DNA of 38,990 bases from an uncultured Paenibacillaceae bacterium (GTDB taxonomy: Bacteria > Bacillota > Bacilli > Paenibacillales > DA-C8): positions 1 through 38,990 of the forward strand of contig CALGAO010000121.1 of assembly GCA_937957685.1 (NCBI GenBank), read 5' to 3'. Both the position numbers and the translations under genes were made by a program. Shown in pieces: positions 15,000-23,559 of the stretch (its first letter is position 1; every line of letters starts with the position of its first letter). The notes under the pieces are model-generated. The model was given only the letters and a program-made list of their open reading frames with translations, made no database searches and had not been told where the DNA came from.

Positions 15000-16043
15000 T
15001 CATTTGAGGAATCGATGGTTGCCGATCCTGGCGACCTCGGTCAGGCTCTTCCAGAAGCCGCCGGAAGCCACCTTGGGGTTGTGGAAATAAACGGCGCCAG
15101 GCACGTTGTTCTCCCCTGACGCGGCAGCCCGGACTGCCTTCCAGACGCTCTCGCTCGGCTCAACATCCTTCAGCTTGCCATTCAGGGCTGGAGGGAATTG
15201 GCCGGGTGCGTGGATGACGTCGTAGATCGTATCGGGAAATCTCGGATCCTTCACACGGTTCAGGATGACGTTGGCGACAGCCAGCTGCCCTTCATACGGC
15301 TCATAACCGGCTTCCACCATCGTGATCCTCGCCAGCCACAACAGCTCTTCCTCGCTGTACATGGATGCGGCGTCAGCCTGTGAAGCCGAATGAACTTCCG
15401 GCTCGGGCTTGACCTCGATCTTGTTCGCCATGATCTCCGGAATGAGCGTCATGAGCAGCATCCCGGGCTTAAGCTCGGCTGGATCCGTCAGCTGGTTCCG
15501 CTCCATCAGCAGGCTTTCGTCGATGCCATATTGGGCAGCGATGGCGGCGGGGGTATCGCCTTCCTGGACGATATGGTAGGGTTCAAGGGTCAATCTTGCG
15601 GTCAATGCATCTTCGTCCCATTCCACACGGGCGTTCAGGAACTCCGCCAGATGGCGCAGCGGCACATAGATGCGCCCGTCCACCACGATCGATGCGACAT
15701 CCATCCGATACTCCACACCGTTAAACAGCAGGAACGGACTGTCTGGTGCAAAGGCATACTCGTCGCCCAATATCGAATCGATGCGCACTTCCCTCTCCTC
15801 CGGATCCCATGCGACGATGCCGCCGAGCGCTTGCGCGAGATGCCTCACCGGCACCATGATCCTTCCATTGACAGTCAACACCGGGTCTTCCAGATACAAC
15901 AGTTCATCATTCAGGTATATTGCGGGTTCTCTTTCGCTTTTCGCTCCTGTTGACCCATTCTCGACCTGCGCCCATGCATGAAGCGGCATGAGCAGCGCGA
16001 TCGCGGTCAATAGCAATACGACAACGCGATTTCGAATCTTCAT
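15000..16043 (-). CDS. Exported cell-wall hydrolase: Cu-amine-oxidase-N, LysM, SleB-type domains
   Basis: The 347-residue protein has a signal peptide (residues 1-25). Next come two copper-amine-oxidase-N-type repeats (about 38-153; MVPVRHLAQALGG and VPLRHLAEFLNA) and one LysM (about 155-200; HIVQEGDTPAAIAAQYGIDE). Last is a Hydrolase_2/SleB-CwlJ domain (about 228-347) with WLARITMVEAGYEPYEGQ and VANVILNRVKDPRFPDTIYD. The Glu in VEAGYEPYEGQ matches the catalytic glutamate of SleB, a lytic transglycosylase of spore cortex. Classical SleB has a PG_binding_1 domain instead of LysM and Cu-amine-oxidase repeats. It faces the gerBAC operon, consistent with germination, though vegetative wall hydrolysis is also possible. 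The start is ATG 16043; GTG 16046 is adjacent. Confidence 0.88.
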   Translation of the reverse strand: MKIRNRVVVLLLTAIALLMPLHAWAQVENGSTGAKSEREPAIYLNDELLYLEDPVLTVNGRIMVPVRHLAQALGGIVAWDPEEREVRIDSILGDEYAFAPDSPFLLFNGVEYRMDVASIVVDGRIYVPLRHLAEFLNARVEWDEDALTARLTLEPYHIVQEGDTPAAIAAQYGIDESLLMERNQLTDPAELKPGMLLMTLIPEIMANKIEVKPEPEVHSASQADAASMYSEEELLWLARITMVEAGYEPYEGQLAVANVILNRVKDPRFPDTIYDVIHAPGQFPPALNGKLKDVEPSESVWKAVRAAASGENNVPGAVYFHNPKVASGGFWKSLTEVARIGNHRFLK

Positions 16044-16252
16044 CACCTCTCCCTTTGTCTGTGTACCAGCCTGCCTTCCCCTGCCATCTTCACTCGCGAC
16101 GTTGCACAGGACGGGTTGGATCCCGTCGATCCTGCGTTTCCCCGTTGACCCTGTTGATTGTTACTCTTTCTCGGAGGAGATGGTTGTGAGACTATCGGAC
16201 TATTTTGCCGACGATTTGCCAGGAAGATGTTGTAAACAAGTCCGGATGCTGG

Positions 16253-16891
16253 TCAGACAAATGTATAGATCCAGAACCTTTCGGTTCCGAATACCCTCTT
16301 CACTTCCGCCTCGTTGTCCATGTTGAACAGAAATTGCGAGCGATGCGCCCGAATCGATCCGACCTTCTGCTTCATATACTCGCCGACGTCATTCAGGATG
16401 TGGGGCTTGCCCAGCACTTCCTCGCAGCCTCTCGAGAAGGCGAGGCAACGCACCTCCGGCCGTCTGTCAGCGGGCATCTCCTGCACCGTGCGGATGACGA
16501 CGGCTCCGGTTGCATCATGGTCCGGATGGACGGCGAAACCGGGGTAGAAGGTATAGATGACCGACGGATGGATCTCATCGATCACGCTGCGCAGACGCTG
16601 CACCAGCAGGTCGTGATCCTCGAATTCGATCGTCTTGTCATGCAGCCCGAACATCCGCAGATCCTGGATGCCGATGATCCGGCACGATTGCTCCAGCTCC
16701 AGCCTGCGCACCTCGGGCAGCGTCTCGCGATTGGCAAACGGCGGATTGCCGAGGTTGCGGCCCATCTGGCCTAGCGTCAGACAGATATAGGTCACCCTGG
16801 CTCCCTGATCGATATGCTTGGCGAGCGTTCCGGACAGGCCGAAGGCTTCGTCATCAGGGTGCGGCAATACGACCAATATGCGGTTTTCCAT
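16253..16891 (-). CDS. bshB2: Bacillithiol biosynthesis deacetylase BshB2
   Basis: The 212-residue protein belongs to the LmbE/PIG-L zinc deacetylases. The zinc motif is VLPHPDDEAFG (residues 8-18), and the second is the HPDHDATG block. These enzymes remove the acetyl group from GlcNAc-malate in the second step of bacillithiol synthesis; BshB2 (YojG in B. subtilis) is partly redundant with BshB1. The gene follows a yojF homologue, as in B. subtilis, which supports the BshB2 rather than BshB1 assignment. The start is ATG 16891 behind AAGGAGG. Confidence 0.92.
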   Translation of the reverse strand: MENRILVVLPHPDDEAFGLSGTLAKHIDQGARVTYICLTLGQMGRNLGNPPFANRETLPEVRRLELEQSCRIIGIQDLRMFGLHDKTIEFEDHDLLVQRLRSVIDEIHPSVIYTFYPGFAVHPDHDATGAVVIRTVQEMPADRRPEVRCLAFSRGCEEVLGKPHILNDVGEYMKQKVGSIRAHRSQFLFNMDNEAEVKRVFGTERFWIYTFV

Positions 16892-16946
16892 ACAGTTCCT
16901 CCTTATCCGTATCCATCTCTTCTCTGACCAGCGGGCGACTGGCCTG

Positions 16947-17294
16947 TCAGAACGGCTGCTTGCTGATCTGCAGCGCGACCAGAAGCTTGCCCTCCTCATT
17001 CAGCCCGGCCGCGATCAGCCGCTCCGTCTCGCTGTCCTCCATGTGGGTCAGGCCTTCCGAATAGATCCAGCCGTCCGCCATCTTCAGGCCGACGCGATAT
17101 GGACCGCTTCCTTCGATCCTGCCGTGCGTGTATCGCACACGGGCGTTGCGGATGAACGTCGACGCCGTTGACTTGGCCTTGCCGTGGTGTGCGGCGTAAG
17201 CGCCGAGCGTCATCTCGAGATGAATATATACATCCTGATTCAGAAACGAGTCCAGCAGACGCTGCACCTCGCTCTTGTCGATTGCTTTCATCAT
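16947..17294 (-). CDS. yojF: YojF-family protein (DUF1806)
   Basis: The 115-residue protein matches B. subtilis YojF: an N-terminal helix (MKAIDKSEVQRLLDSFLNQD) and a beta-rich core with YIHLEMTLGAYAAHH, ARVRYTHGRIEGSGPYRVGL and GWIYSEGLTHME. The biochemical function is unknown. The gene is conserved immediately upstream of bshB2, here 55 bases, which suggests a helper role in bacillithiol metabolism. The start is ATG 17294 or the adjacent ATG 17291, both behind AGGAGGAA. Confidence 0.9.
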   Translation of the reverse strand: MMKAIDKSEVQRLLDSFLNQDVYIHLEMTLGAYAAHHGKAKSTASTFIRNARVRYTHGRIEGSGPYRVGLKMADGWIYSEGLTHMEDSETERLIAAGLNEEGKLLVALQISKQPF

Positions 17295-17383
17295 AGCGGT
17301 TCCTCCTGTCTATCAGATCAACGAACATTGGAATGACGAGCAGCTCTTCGGTCGCATCATCAGTTTACCACAGGATCAGCTCA

Positions 17384-18022
17384 TCATGAACCGACCGCAA
17401 GCCTGATCAGCAGCAAGACGAGCAGATGTCCGGGGTAGAAAGCGCGCCACAGATGTTTCGGCGCACCTCTGTGGGCAGCGAGCCGCTTCAGCTTCTCATC
17501 GGGGATCGCGAATACGACGCTCGGCAGCAAGCTGAAGATCTGCAGCGGCGATGTCAATCCGCCAAAGAGATAGAACATGTTCAGCCCCAGATGGCCGAGC
17601 AGCACATAGACGCCTTCGGCATGACGGTAGATCAGCATGAGGATGAGCGCATAGATCCCGTAATCAAATCGAATGCCGATCAATACCGCCGCACAGGCGA
17701 TCAGGCACAGCCAGCGCAACCAGACCGCGTACCTTTCTTCATAGAATCCATACAGGCCAATCACGCAGACGAAGAATGTGCCGATCACATTGATCGCATG
17801 TGTATCGAACAGCAAGGAGAACGGCAGCTGCGACAGCAGCGCCAAGATGCCGAGGCGGATCACATAGCGCCTGCGATTGCTTGTCCGACTCATTCCCTGG
17901 ACAACATAATAAGCATAGATGGGAAAGGCGATTCTTCCGATGATCCGAAAGGCTGCCTGATCCGGAAACCACACCGCTCCGATGTGGTCGATCAGCATGG
18001 TCATCATCGCGATCCACTGCAT
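17384..18022 (-). CDS. TraX-family membrane protein
   Basis: The 212-residue integral membrane protein has the TraX signature MLIDHIGAVWFPDQAAFRI and IGRIAFPIYAYYVVQGM near the N-terminus, and the family ending FYPGHLLVLLLIRL. About eight membrane helices are predicted. TraX was first described as an F-plasmid pilin acetyltransferase, but chromosomal Firmicute members have no known role. No conjugation gene is nearby, so the family name should not be read as evidence of conjugation. ATG 18022 is chosen because GGGGGAG lies just upstream; ATG 18040 has no ribosome-binding site. Confidence 0.87.
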   Translation of the reverse strand: MQWIAMMTMLIDHIGAVWFPDQAAFRIIGRIAFPIYAYYVVQGMSRTSNRRRYVIRLGILALLSQLPFSLLFDTHAINVIGTFFVCVIGLYGFYEERYAVWLRWLCLIACAAVLIGIRFDYGIYALILMLIYRHAEGVYVLLGHLGLNMFYLFGGLTSPLQIFSLLPSVVFAIPDEKLKRLAAHRGAPKHLWRAFYPGHLLVLLLIRLAVGS

Positions 18023-18161
18023 GAGGCTCCCCCGATCCATTCGGGATATGGGCTTTCAGAACGCCTGAACACCTTCCCTTCATTCTACCCTGTTTTGCAG
18101 ATCGTTGCCAATACCCTGTCGCGTTCGTTCCTTCGCGGGCATGAATTCGTCACCCGTGTCG

Positions 18162-18190
18162 TTGGTTTATGGAGGCTGGTCCGGTATAAT
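18162..18190 (+). promoter_or_regulatory. SigA promoter of the patB-like gene
   Basis: A perfect TATAAT (18185-18190) lies 17 bases after TTGGTT (18162-18167). The leader is about 28 bases to ATG 18225. Confidence 0.65.
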
Positions 18191-18224
18191 GGAGAAAGAT
18201 ATGAAACAGATAGGAGACGTGACC

Positions 18225-19400
18225 ATGGACTTTAATCGCATCCATAATCGCAAACAGACACACTCTTATAAATGGGATCAGGTTGGCAAGCTGTTCGGCA
18301 GCGAGGATATCTTGCCGCTGTGGGTGGCGGATATGGACTTCGAGAGCCCTCCGGCGGTCAAGGAGGCGGTGCAGCGCCGCGCGGCCCAGGGCATCTACGG
18401 CTACACCTTCAAGCCCGAAGCCTGCACGAAGGCGATCATCGGCTGGTTCGCCAGACGCCATAACTGGCAGCTCAAGGCCGAATGGCTGTCCGACTCGCCA
18501 AGCGCCGTCACCTCCCTCTCTCTGGCGGTGGATCTCCTGAGCGAGCCGGGCAGCAAGGTGATCCTGCAATCTCCGGTCTACTATCCGTTCTACGACGTCA
18601 TCCGCAACAACGGCCGGGAGATCGCGAGGAATCCGCTCATCCTGAGAAATGGCCGATACGAGATGGATTACGAGCAACTCGAATCCGTCATGAAGGATGG
18701 AGCCCGGCTCCTTCTGCTCTGCAATCCTCACAATCCCGGAGGCCGGGTCTGGACCCGCGAGGAGCTGCTCAGGCTGGGCGAGCTCTGCCTCCAATATGGC
18801 GTGAAGGTCGTCTCGGACGAGATTCACTGCGACCTGGTGCTGCCCGGCCACCGCTACACGCCGTTTGCCTCCCTGTCGCCGGAGATTGCGGAGATCACGC
18901 TGACCTGTCTGGCTCCGACCAAGACGTTTAACATGCCTGGCCTGCAGATCTCGTTCATCGTAACCTCGAACAAACGCATCAAGCAGCTGTTCGATGCGCG
19001 GATCAAGACGCTGAGCCTGCATATGACCGGCTTCTTCACCCCGGATGCCGTCTGTGCGGCCTACGAACATGGCGATGCCTGGCTGGACGAGCTGCTCGAC
19101 TATATCCAGGGCAATGTCGATTATGCCGAACGATACTTCCGCGAGCATCTGCCTGCGATCCGCGTCATCCGGCCGCAGGGTACCTACCTGATGTGGATCG
19201 ACTGCACGGCGCTCGGATTGTCGGTGGAGGCGTTGAAGCGCTTGATGTACGAAGAAGCCAGGGTCGCCTTCAACGAAGGCTCCACCTTCGGCTCGGAAGG
19301 CGCAGGCTTCCTGCGCATCAACCTCGCTTGCCCGCGCGCGATCCTGCAGGAAGCGCTCGAACGATTCTGCGCGGCGGCGCGCAAGCATATACAGCCATAA
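18225..19400 (+). CDS. patB: PLP-dependent C-S lyase/aminotransferase, PatB/MalY type
   Basis: The 391-residue protein is a fold-type I PLP enzyme of the MalY/PatB group. These are cystathionine beta-lyases that cleave cystathionine or cysteine to pyruvate, ammonia and a thiol. Marks are LPLWVADMDFESPPAVKEA at the start, the substrate-site segment LQSPVYYPFYDVIRNNGRE, NPHNPGGRVW, the Asp in VVSDEIHCDLV and the Schiff-base Lys233 in LAPTKTFNMPGLQ. The start is ATG 18225 with AGGAG seven bases upstream; the frame is open for 40 codons before it. It is probably cotranscribed with the small HesB-like gene 92 bases downstream. Sulfur metabolism is the likely role. Confidence 0.9.
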   Translation: MDFNRIHNRKQTHSYKWDQVGKLFGSEDILPLWVADMDFESPPAVKEAVQRRAAQGIYGYTFKPEACTKAIIGWFARRHNWQLKAEWLSDSPSAVTSLSLAVDLLSEPGSKVILQSPVYYPFYDVIRNNGREIARNPLILRNGRYEMDYEQLESVMKDGARLLLLCNPHNPGGRVWTREELLRLGELCLQYGVKVVSDEIHCDLVLPGHRYTPFASLSPEIAEITLTCLAPTKTFNMPGLQISFIVTSNKRIKQLFDARIKTLSLHMTGFFTPDAVCAAYEHGDAWLDELLDYIQGNVDYAERYFREHLPAIRVIRPQGTYLMWIDCTALGLSVEALKRLMYEEARVAFNEGSTFGSEGAGFLRINLACPRAILQEALERFCAAARKHIQP

Positions 19401-19492
19401 GAGATCGCGATTCGGACTGGAGATTGGTTCGCGAGCAGCGGACTGGCCAGATGGAAGCCATACTGAATACCAAGTACGGAGGTAGACAATCC

Positions 19493-19789
19493 ATGAAACT
19501 AGAAGTGACACCGGAAGCAGCGAGATGGTTTATTGCCGAGATGGGACTAAAAGCTGGTGATGCAATCCGTTTCTACACGCAGCTGTATGGCTCGACTGCG
19601 ACCAATCACCACAATTTCTCTCTGGGCATCATGCGCGACACGCCGCCTGCCGACGCTCCGGTGAAGGTTGAGATGGAAGGCATCACGTTCTTCTTCACCG
19701 ACGGGGACAAATGGTTCCTCGATGATTATGAGATGACGATTACGGTGGAGAATGATGAGATCCGTTACCTGTTCCGCGAAGAGCGCTGA
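19493..19789 (+). CDS. HesB/YneR-like small protein
   Basis: The 98-residue protein has the HesB/IscA-like fold as found in B. subtilis YneR: MKLEVTPEAARWFIAEMGL at the start, then GDAIRFYTQLYGS and a C-terminal beta segment with ITFFFTDGDKWFLDDYEM. The three cysteines that bind Fe-S clusters in true A-type carriers are absent; the protein has no cysteine. It is therefore not a conventional Fe-S carrier. The start is ATG 19493 with GGAGGT nine bases upstream; the frame is open further but overlaps patB. Function unknown. Confidence 0.85.
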   Translation: MKLEVTPEAARWFIAEMGLKAGDAIRFYTQLYGSTATNHHNFSLGIMRDTPPADAPVKVEMEGITFFFTDGDKWFLDDYEMTITVENDEIRYLFREER

Positions 19790-19793
19790 AGCC

Positions 19794-19837
19794 AACGGGT
19801 CATGCTTCCCCTCATGCGAGGAGTTGCATGACCCGTT
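19794..19837. terminator. Strong bidirectional hairpin between convergent genes
   Basis: AACGGGTCATGC (19794-19805) pairs without mismatch with GCATGACCCGTT (19826-19837). A nested CCTC/GAGG pair lies inside. Neither strand has a good U-run (GTTTGTT on plus). It lies between the HesB-like and SleL-like stops. Confidence 0.65.
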
Positions 19838-19851
19838 GAACGTTTGTTGGA

Positions 19852-21135
19852 TTACCGCTTCGTGACGGTGAACTGGTCGCCGAGCAGCAGCCAGTTCTGC
19901 GGGAATGGCAGACCCAGCTTCCAGTAGCTGATGCCGCGCAGCCCCAGTTCTTTAATGAGGTTAAATTTTGCCTGGATCGATCTTGCGTCCTCGAACCATA
20001 CCTTGTGCGCCCTGCCCTCCGCATCGATGTAGTCGAAGTGTGGGGCCTGTGCCGTATAGTCATATCGGATGGCGACATTCTGATCCCTCGCCAGCCGTAT
20101 CGCCGCCTGCGGGCTGAGCGCGCGCGCATATGGCCCCCCTGGCACATACGGCAGCGTCCAATCATAGCCGTACAGGTTCTGCCCCATCATGATCTTGCTG
20201 CCCGGCATCTCCGTAAGCGCATATTCCAGCACCCTCCGCACCGAGTTGATCGGTGATACGGGCATCGGCGGACCTCCGCTGTATCCCCACTCATAGGTCA
20301 TGATGACGACGAAGTCCGCCACCTCGCCATGTGTCCGGTAATCATGCGCCGTATACCACTCCCCCGTCTGCGTCGCGCTTACCTTGGGCGCAAGCGCCGT
20401 AGACATCAGATATCCTTCCTGATGGATGCGCTCCGCCGCTCTTCTCAGGAATTGATTGTAGGCCTCACGATCAGCGGGGCGGATGAACTCCATGTCGAAG
20501 TGGATGTCACGGAAGCCGAGTTCCCTAGCCGTTTGGATGATGTTGTCCAGCAGCGTCGCCTGCAACTGCTCGTTGTTCAGGATCTCCCCCGCCAGCTCGG
20601 CGCTGAACTGGTCATTCTCCAGATTGGTGACGACCATCATGAGCGTGACATGGTTCTGAGCGGCAATCTCCGGGAACTGGTCCAGATTCGGCGGCGCCAG
20701 CGTCCCATCCCGCTGGATCCGGAAGCTGAACGGCGCCAGATACGTCAGAAGCGGCGCCGCCTGTCTCGTATCGTTCAGCAGTACCTCGGAGACCTGCTCG
20801 CGCGGCTCGACATACGCATTGGTCTCAATGCTGCGCTTCGCCTGCGGCGGGATATACAGCCTGAGGCCAACCTGCAGCGGTTGGCCGGGATTCAGCGCGT
20901 TGACGCTGGCGAGGGTGTCCGCATCCACGCCATATCGCCGAGCTATCGTATACAAGCTGTCGCCGGGCCGCACCCAATAATACCTGCCGGTGATCGGGAT
21001 GACCAGCGCCTGCCCGACGACCAACGACAGCGCCGGATCGATCTGGTTGGCGGCGGCGATCGACTCGACGCTAACACCATAAGCCTGCGAGATGCCGTAC
21101 AGGGACTGGCCCGGCTGAACCACATGGATCTGCAT
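19852..21135 (-). CDS. LysM-GH18 spore peptidoglycan glycosidase, SleL/YaaH-like
   Basis: The 427-residue protein has two N-terminal LysM repeats (about 2-47, VVQPGQSLYGISQAYGVS; about 52-96, WVRPGDSLYTIARRYGVD) and a GH18 glycosidase domain (about 125-420). The catalytic segment is DIHFDMEFI, giving the D-x(3)-D-x-E arrangement of GH18, with Met where Phe is usual. There is no signal peptide, as in SleL (YaaH), which enters the spore coat by another route and cleaves cortical fragments as an N-acetylglucosaminidase. It lies 4 kb from a SleB-like enzyme and a Ger operon. ATG 21135 follows GGAGGAAG. A sporulation (SigE-type) promoter was sought upstream without a convincing match. Confidence 0.88.
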   Translation of the reverse strand: MQIHVVQPGQSLYGISQAYGVSVESIAAANQIDPALSLVVGQALVIPITGRYYWVRPGDSLYTIARRYGVDADTLASVNALNPGQPLQVGLRLYIPPQAKRSIETNAYVEPREQVSEVLLNDTRQAAPLLTYLAPFSFRIQRDGTLAPPNLDQFPEIAAQNHVTLMMVVTNLENDQFSAELAGEILNNEQLQATLLDNIIQTARELGFRDIHFDMEFIRPADREAYNQFLRRAAERIHQEGYLMSTALAPKVSATQTGEWYTAHDYRTHGEVADFVVIMTYEWGYSGGPPMPVSPINSVRRVLEYALTEMPGSKIMMGQNLYGYDWTLPYVPGGPYARALSPQAAIRLARDQNVAIRYDYTAQAPHFDYIDAEGRAHKVWFEDARSIQAKFNLIKELGLRGISYWKLGLPFPQNWLLLGDQFTVTKR

Positions 21136-21534
21136 GCTGCTTCCTCCTAACTCCGCTCTTGCATCAATCTCATACTAGGCAACATATGCAACAGCCCAAT
21201 CGTTGGTGACAGCAGCCCGCAAGCAGACCAACTGACCGGAAATTCGTCCGGATGATGTTGTCCTCGACACCAGTACCAATGCCTCGACGAATAAGCGGAA
21301 GCCGGCGGATGCAGCGATGGCTTGTTCCTTGATCCGGGATCATCGGCCTGGATGCTCCCACAACGTTCCCTAATTGCTCATAAGATGCTCTGCCCAGACG
21401 ATCCCCAAAGAGAGCATCCAAACGCGGATATGATTTTTATTGGAATCATTTACCATATCCCCCGCAAAATAATCAACAAACGAACAGCCATTCATGACGT
21501 TGATGCATCACCGTGACAGCCATCAGGATGCCAA
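21136..21534. other. Intergenic stretch without a supported gene
   Basis: About 400 bases upstream of the SleL-like gene. No frame on either strand has a ribosome-binding site and protein-like composition. A small nested inverted repeat, ATGATT...AATCAT inside GGATAT...ATATCC, lies near 21426-21460. The promoter of the SleL-like gene should be here but could not be assigned. Confidence 0.5.
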
Positions 21535-21570
21535 ACAGGGCCTGCCAGCCTTCTGACTGACAAGCCCTGT
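21535..21570 (-). terminator. Probable terminator of the SLH/Ig protein gene
   Basis: ACAGGGC (21535-21541) pairs with GCCCTGT (21564-21570) in the 50 bases after the stop of the SLH protein gene. The following U-run on the minus strand is short (TTT), so the call is moderate. Confidence 0.5.
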
Positions 21571-21585
21571 CACATGGCCTTCCTG

Positions 21586-23352
21586 TTAGTCCGTAACGAT
21601 CACCCTGAAGGTGATCGTCGCCTCATCCCGACTCGAATCTTCGGACGGCGTGAGGTCTCTCACCTTGATCGTGACCTCATAGGTGCCTGGCTCAGTTATG
21701 CACAGTTCGCTGCCGGTCAGTACCAGATTCGGATGCAGTTCGACAGGGATGAATTCCAGTTCATCTCCGTCATCATCATGGGCGTATACATCCAGCAGGA
21801 TGATGACGAAGAAATCATCCCCCATGGACAACGTGAATTCCTCCGGCATGTCGCTGTCCCAGTAAGGCGTCGTATCCGTATTCAGCACCGTGATCTTGAA
21901 GCTGATGGTGCTGGGCATGTAACCTTCCGCGATCAGGGCGACGGTCAGATGGTATTCGCCTGCTGCATCATACGGCACGATACCGGTGAGCTCGCCATTT
22001 AACTCGTGCAGCTCAAGCCACTCCGGGTGGCCAGTTACCCTAAACTGGGCGGAGCTGGCCGCATCGATCGGAATATCCGCAGTGAACGTCAGACCGACGT
22101 TCTCTCCCTCGTGCCATACCAGGTCAGGCACAGGATGGAGCCGGAGCTCCGGAGTCGAAGGCGGAGAGGAAGGCGGATTGACGTAAGCGGAGATCTCGAC
22201 CACATTTACCTGCGCCGTATCCACAAGATCTCCCCAGGTGGCGGTAATCGTAAAGGTGCCTTTCTCCAAGGTTGTGTACCGTCCGCTCGGGTCGATAAAA
22301 CCGCCTGTAGCAGACCATTTGACCGGAATATCAGACTCGAAGACGTTGCCATCGGCATCCAGCAGCACTGCCTCAAATCGATACGGCTGACCGACGCCAA
22401 GCAACAACGGCTTGTTCTTGATCTGCAACCGCTCAGCCGCGTTCCGCTTGATGTTGATCTGTTGGCTTGCCCTGTTGCCTGCGAGATCGACCGCCTCAAT
22501 CGTGAAGGAGTTCAGCCCTGGTTTCAGCGGAACCGTTACCTGCCACGTCCCGTCAATAATGTCAATGGCAGACTGCGACGTGCCGTCTGAGATCGATACC
22601 GACGCCACTCCTTTATTATCGCTTGCCTTGCCTGTCAAAGTGATCTCTGAAGCGGTCGTGGTCTCGGGATAGCGGTCCAGTTCCACAACCGGAAGGACGG
22701 AGTCAACGAATGCGGAGTACAACGAGTTGCCACCTTCCAACAACCTGGCTGAATAGCCGAAATCCAATATAACGAATGCCTCTCCACGGGTCGCTGGAGC
22801 GCCAGGATTGCTCAACGCCACAGCTGCGTCCTCTTCGGTAATCATGCCAAGCTCAATCGCTTTCTGGATCCATGCCTCATACCAGTTCGCCCCTGACGAC
22901 TCCACCTTGATCCCCAGATACTTCATCACGAAGACGAGTGCTTCAGCCTTGGTAACATATGCGTTCGGATCGAATGTGTTGGCATCACGGCCAATGGTGG
23001 TACCCGCCTGTTCGGCCAGATTTTTGGCCACGGCCACATAGCCGCTGAACCAGTCGGAGGCGTCCACATCGGCGAACGACGGGGCTCCTTTGACCAATTG
23101 TGCGGCTTGCTCGGCTCCGAACGACCTGACGATGGCGGTGACCAATTCCGCACGAGTAAGGTTGGATCCCAGATCAAAATCGATATCTCCGGATTCAAGG
23201 ATTCCTCTTCCCTGGATGATTCCAAGCTGGTACATCTTGCTCGCTGTTTCAAACGGTGTAGCGGTGGTAATCGCCGCATAGGCCGGCGTTGCCAGGCAAT
23301 AAAACAGCGCAAGAAAAAACAATGTGATGGCCAATTTTTTGGAAAATTTCAT
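21586..23352 (-). CDS. Exported SLH-domain protein with Ig-like repeats
   Basis: The 588-residue protein starts at ATG 23352 behind AGGAGG. A signal peptide ends near residue 26 (PAYA-A). Three S-layer-homology repeats follow (about 28-85, 86-150, 150-205), with LTRAELVTAIVRSFG, VTKAEALVFVMKYLG and ATRGEAFVILDFGYS marking their ends. They would bind pyruvylated secondary wall polymers. Then come an Ig-like domain (about 215-300; ITLTGKASDNKGVASVSI, LNSFTIEAVDLAGNRA), a Big_2-like domain (about 305-385) and two cadherin-like or putative-Ig modules (about 400-588). No enzymatic domain is visible. It is a cell-surface structural or adhesive protein. Its SLH repeats are N-terminal, unlike many surface enzymes with C-terminal ones. 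Confidence 0.87.
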   Translation of the reverse strand: MKFSKKLAITLFFLALFYCLATPAYAAITTATPFETASKMYQLGIIQGRGILESGDIDFDLGSNLTRAELVTAIVRSFGAEQAAQLVKGAPSFADVDASDWFSGYVAVAKNLAEQAGTTIGRDANTFDPNAYVTKAEALVFVMKYLGIKVESSGANWYEAWIQKAIELGMITEEDAAVALSNPGAPATRGEAFVILDFGYSARLLEGGNSLYSAFVDSVLPVVELDRYPETTTASEITLTGKASDNKGVASVSISDGTSQSAIDIIDGTWQVTVPLKPGLNSFTIEAVDLAGNRASQQINIKRNAAERLQIKNKPLLLGVGQPYRFEAVLLDADGNVFESDIPVKWSATGGFIDPSGRYTTLEKGTFTITATWGDLVDTAQVNVVEISAYVNPPSSPPSTPELRLHPVPDLVWHEGENVGLTFTADIPIDAASSAQFRVTGHPEWLELHELNGELTGIVPYDAAGEYHLTVALIAEGYMPSTISFKITVLNTDTTPYWDSDMPEEFTLSMGDDFFVIILLDVYAHDDDGDELEFIPVELHPNLVLTGSELCITEPGTYEVTIKVRDLTPSEDSSRDEATITFRVIVTD

Positions 23353-23504
23353 AACTATCCTCCTTTCTTTTCTTATTTTTATGCAATTCACCATCCTTTT
23401 TAATAGATTATGCAATTTATGACAATTATCATGGCGATAATATCCTGTTTACTTTTACGAAATCCGATATCGTCAAAGAATTGCAACGAGATGAAAAATC
23501 AAGA

Positions 23505-23533
23505 TTGTCTTTCCCCGATGTTTGTGCTATGAT
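23505..23533 (+). promoter_or_regulatory. SigA promoter of tRNA-Asp
   Basis: TTGTCT (23505-23510) and TATGAT (23528-23533) are spaced by exactly 17 bases. The predicted start near 23540 is 20 bases before the mature tRNA. No other promoter is seen before gluQ. Confidence 0.75.
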
Positions 23534-23559
23534 GTCTATTGTGTCCGCGAGGACGAGAT

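Noticed and set aside
16044..16252. SigG/SigF promoter for the SleB-like gene
   Set aside because: No sequence with acceptable -35 and -10 elements and spacing was found; a GACGGG/CCCGTC hairpin here has no U-run.
17384..18022. TraX as a sign of conjugation or an integrated element
   Set aside because: No relaxase, type IV secretion, integrase or attachment repeat is nearby. Chromosomal TraX-family proteins are common in Firmicutes.
18150..19511. Minus-strand open frame of about 450 codons opposite the patB-like gene
   Set aside because: It is antisense to a clear PLP enzyme, with Arg/Gln/Asp-rich composition, no ribosome-binding site and no family features. Long antisense frames arise from the GC-rich third positions of the real gene.
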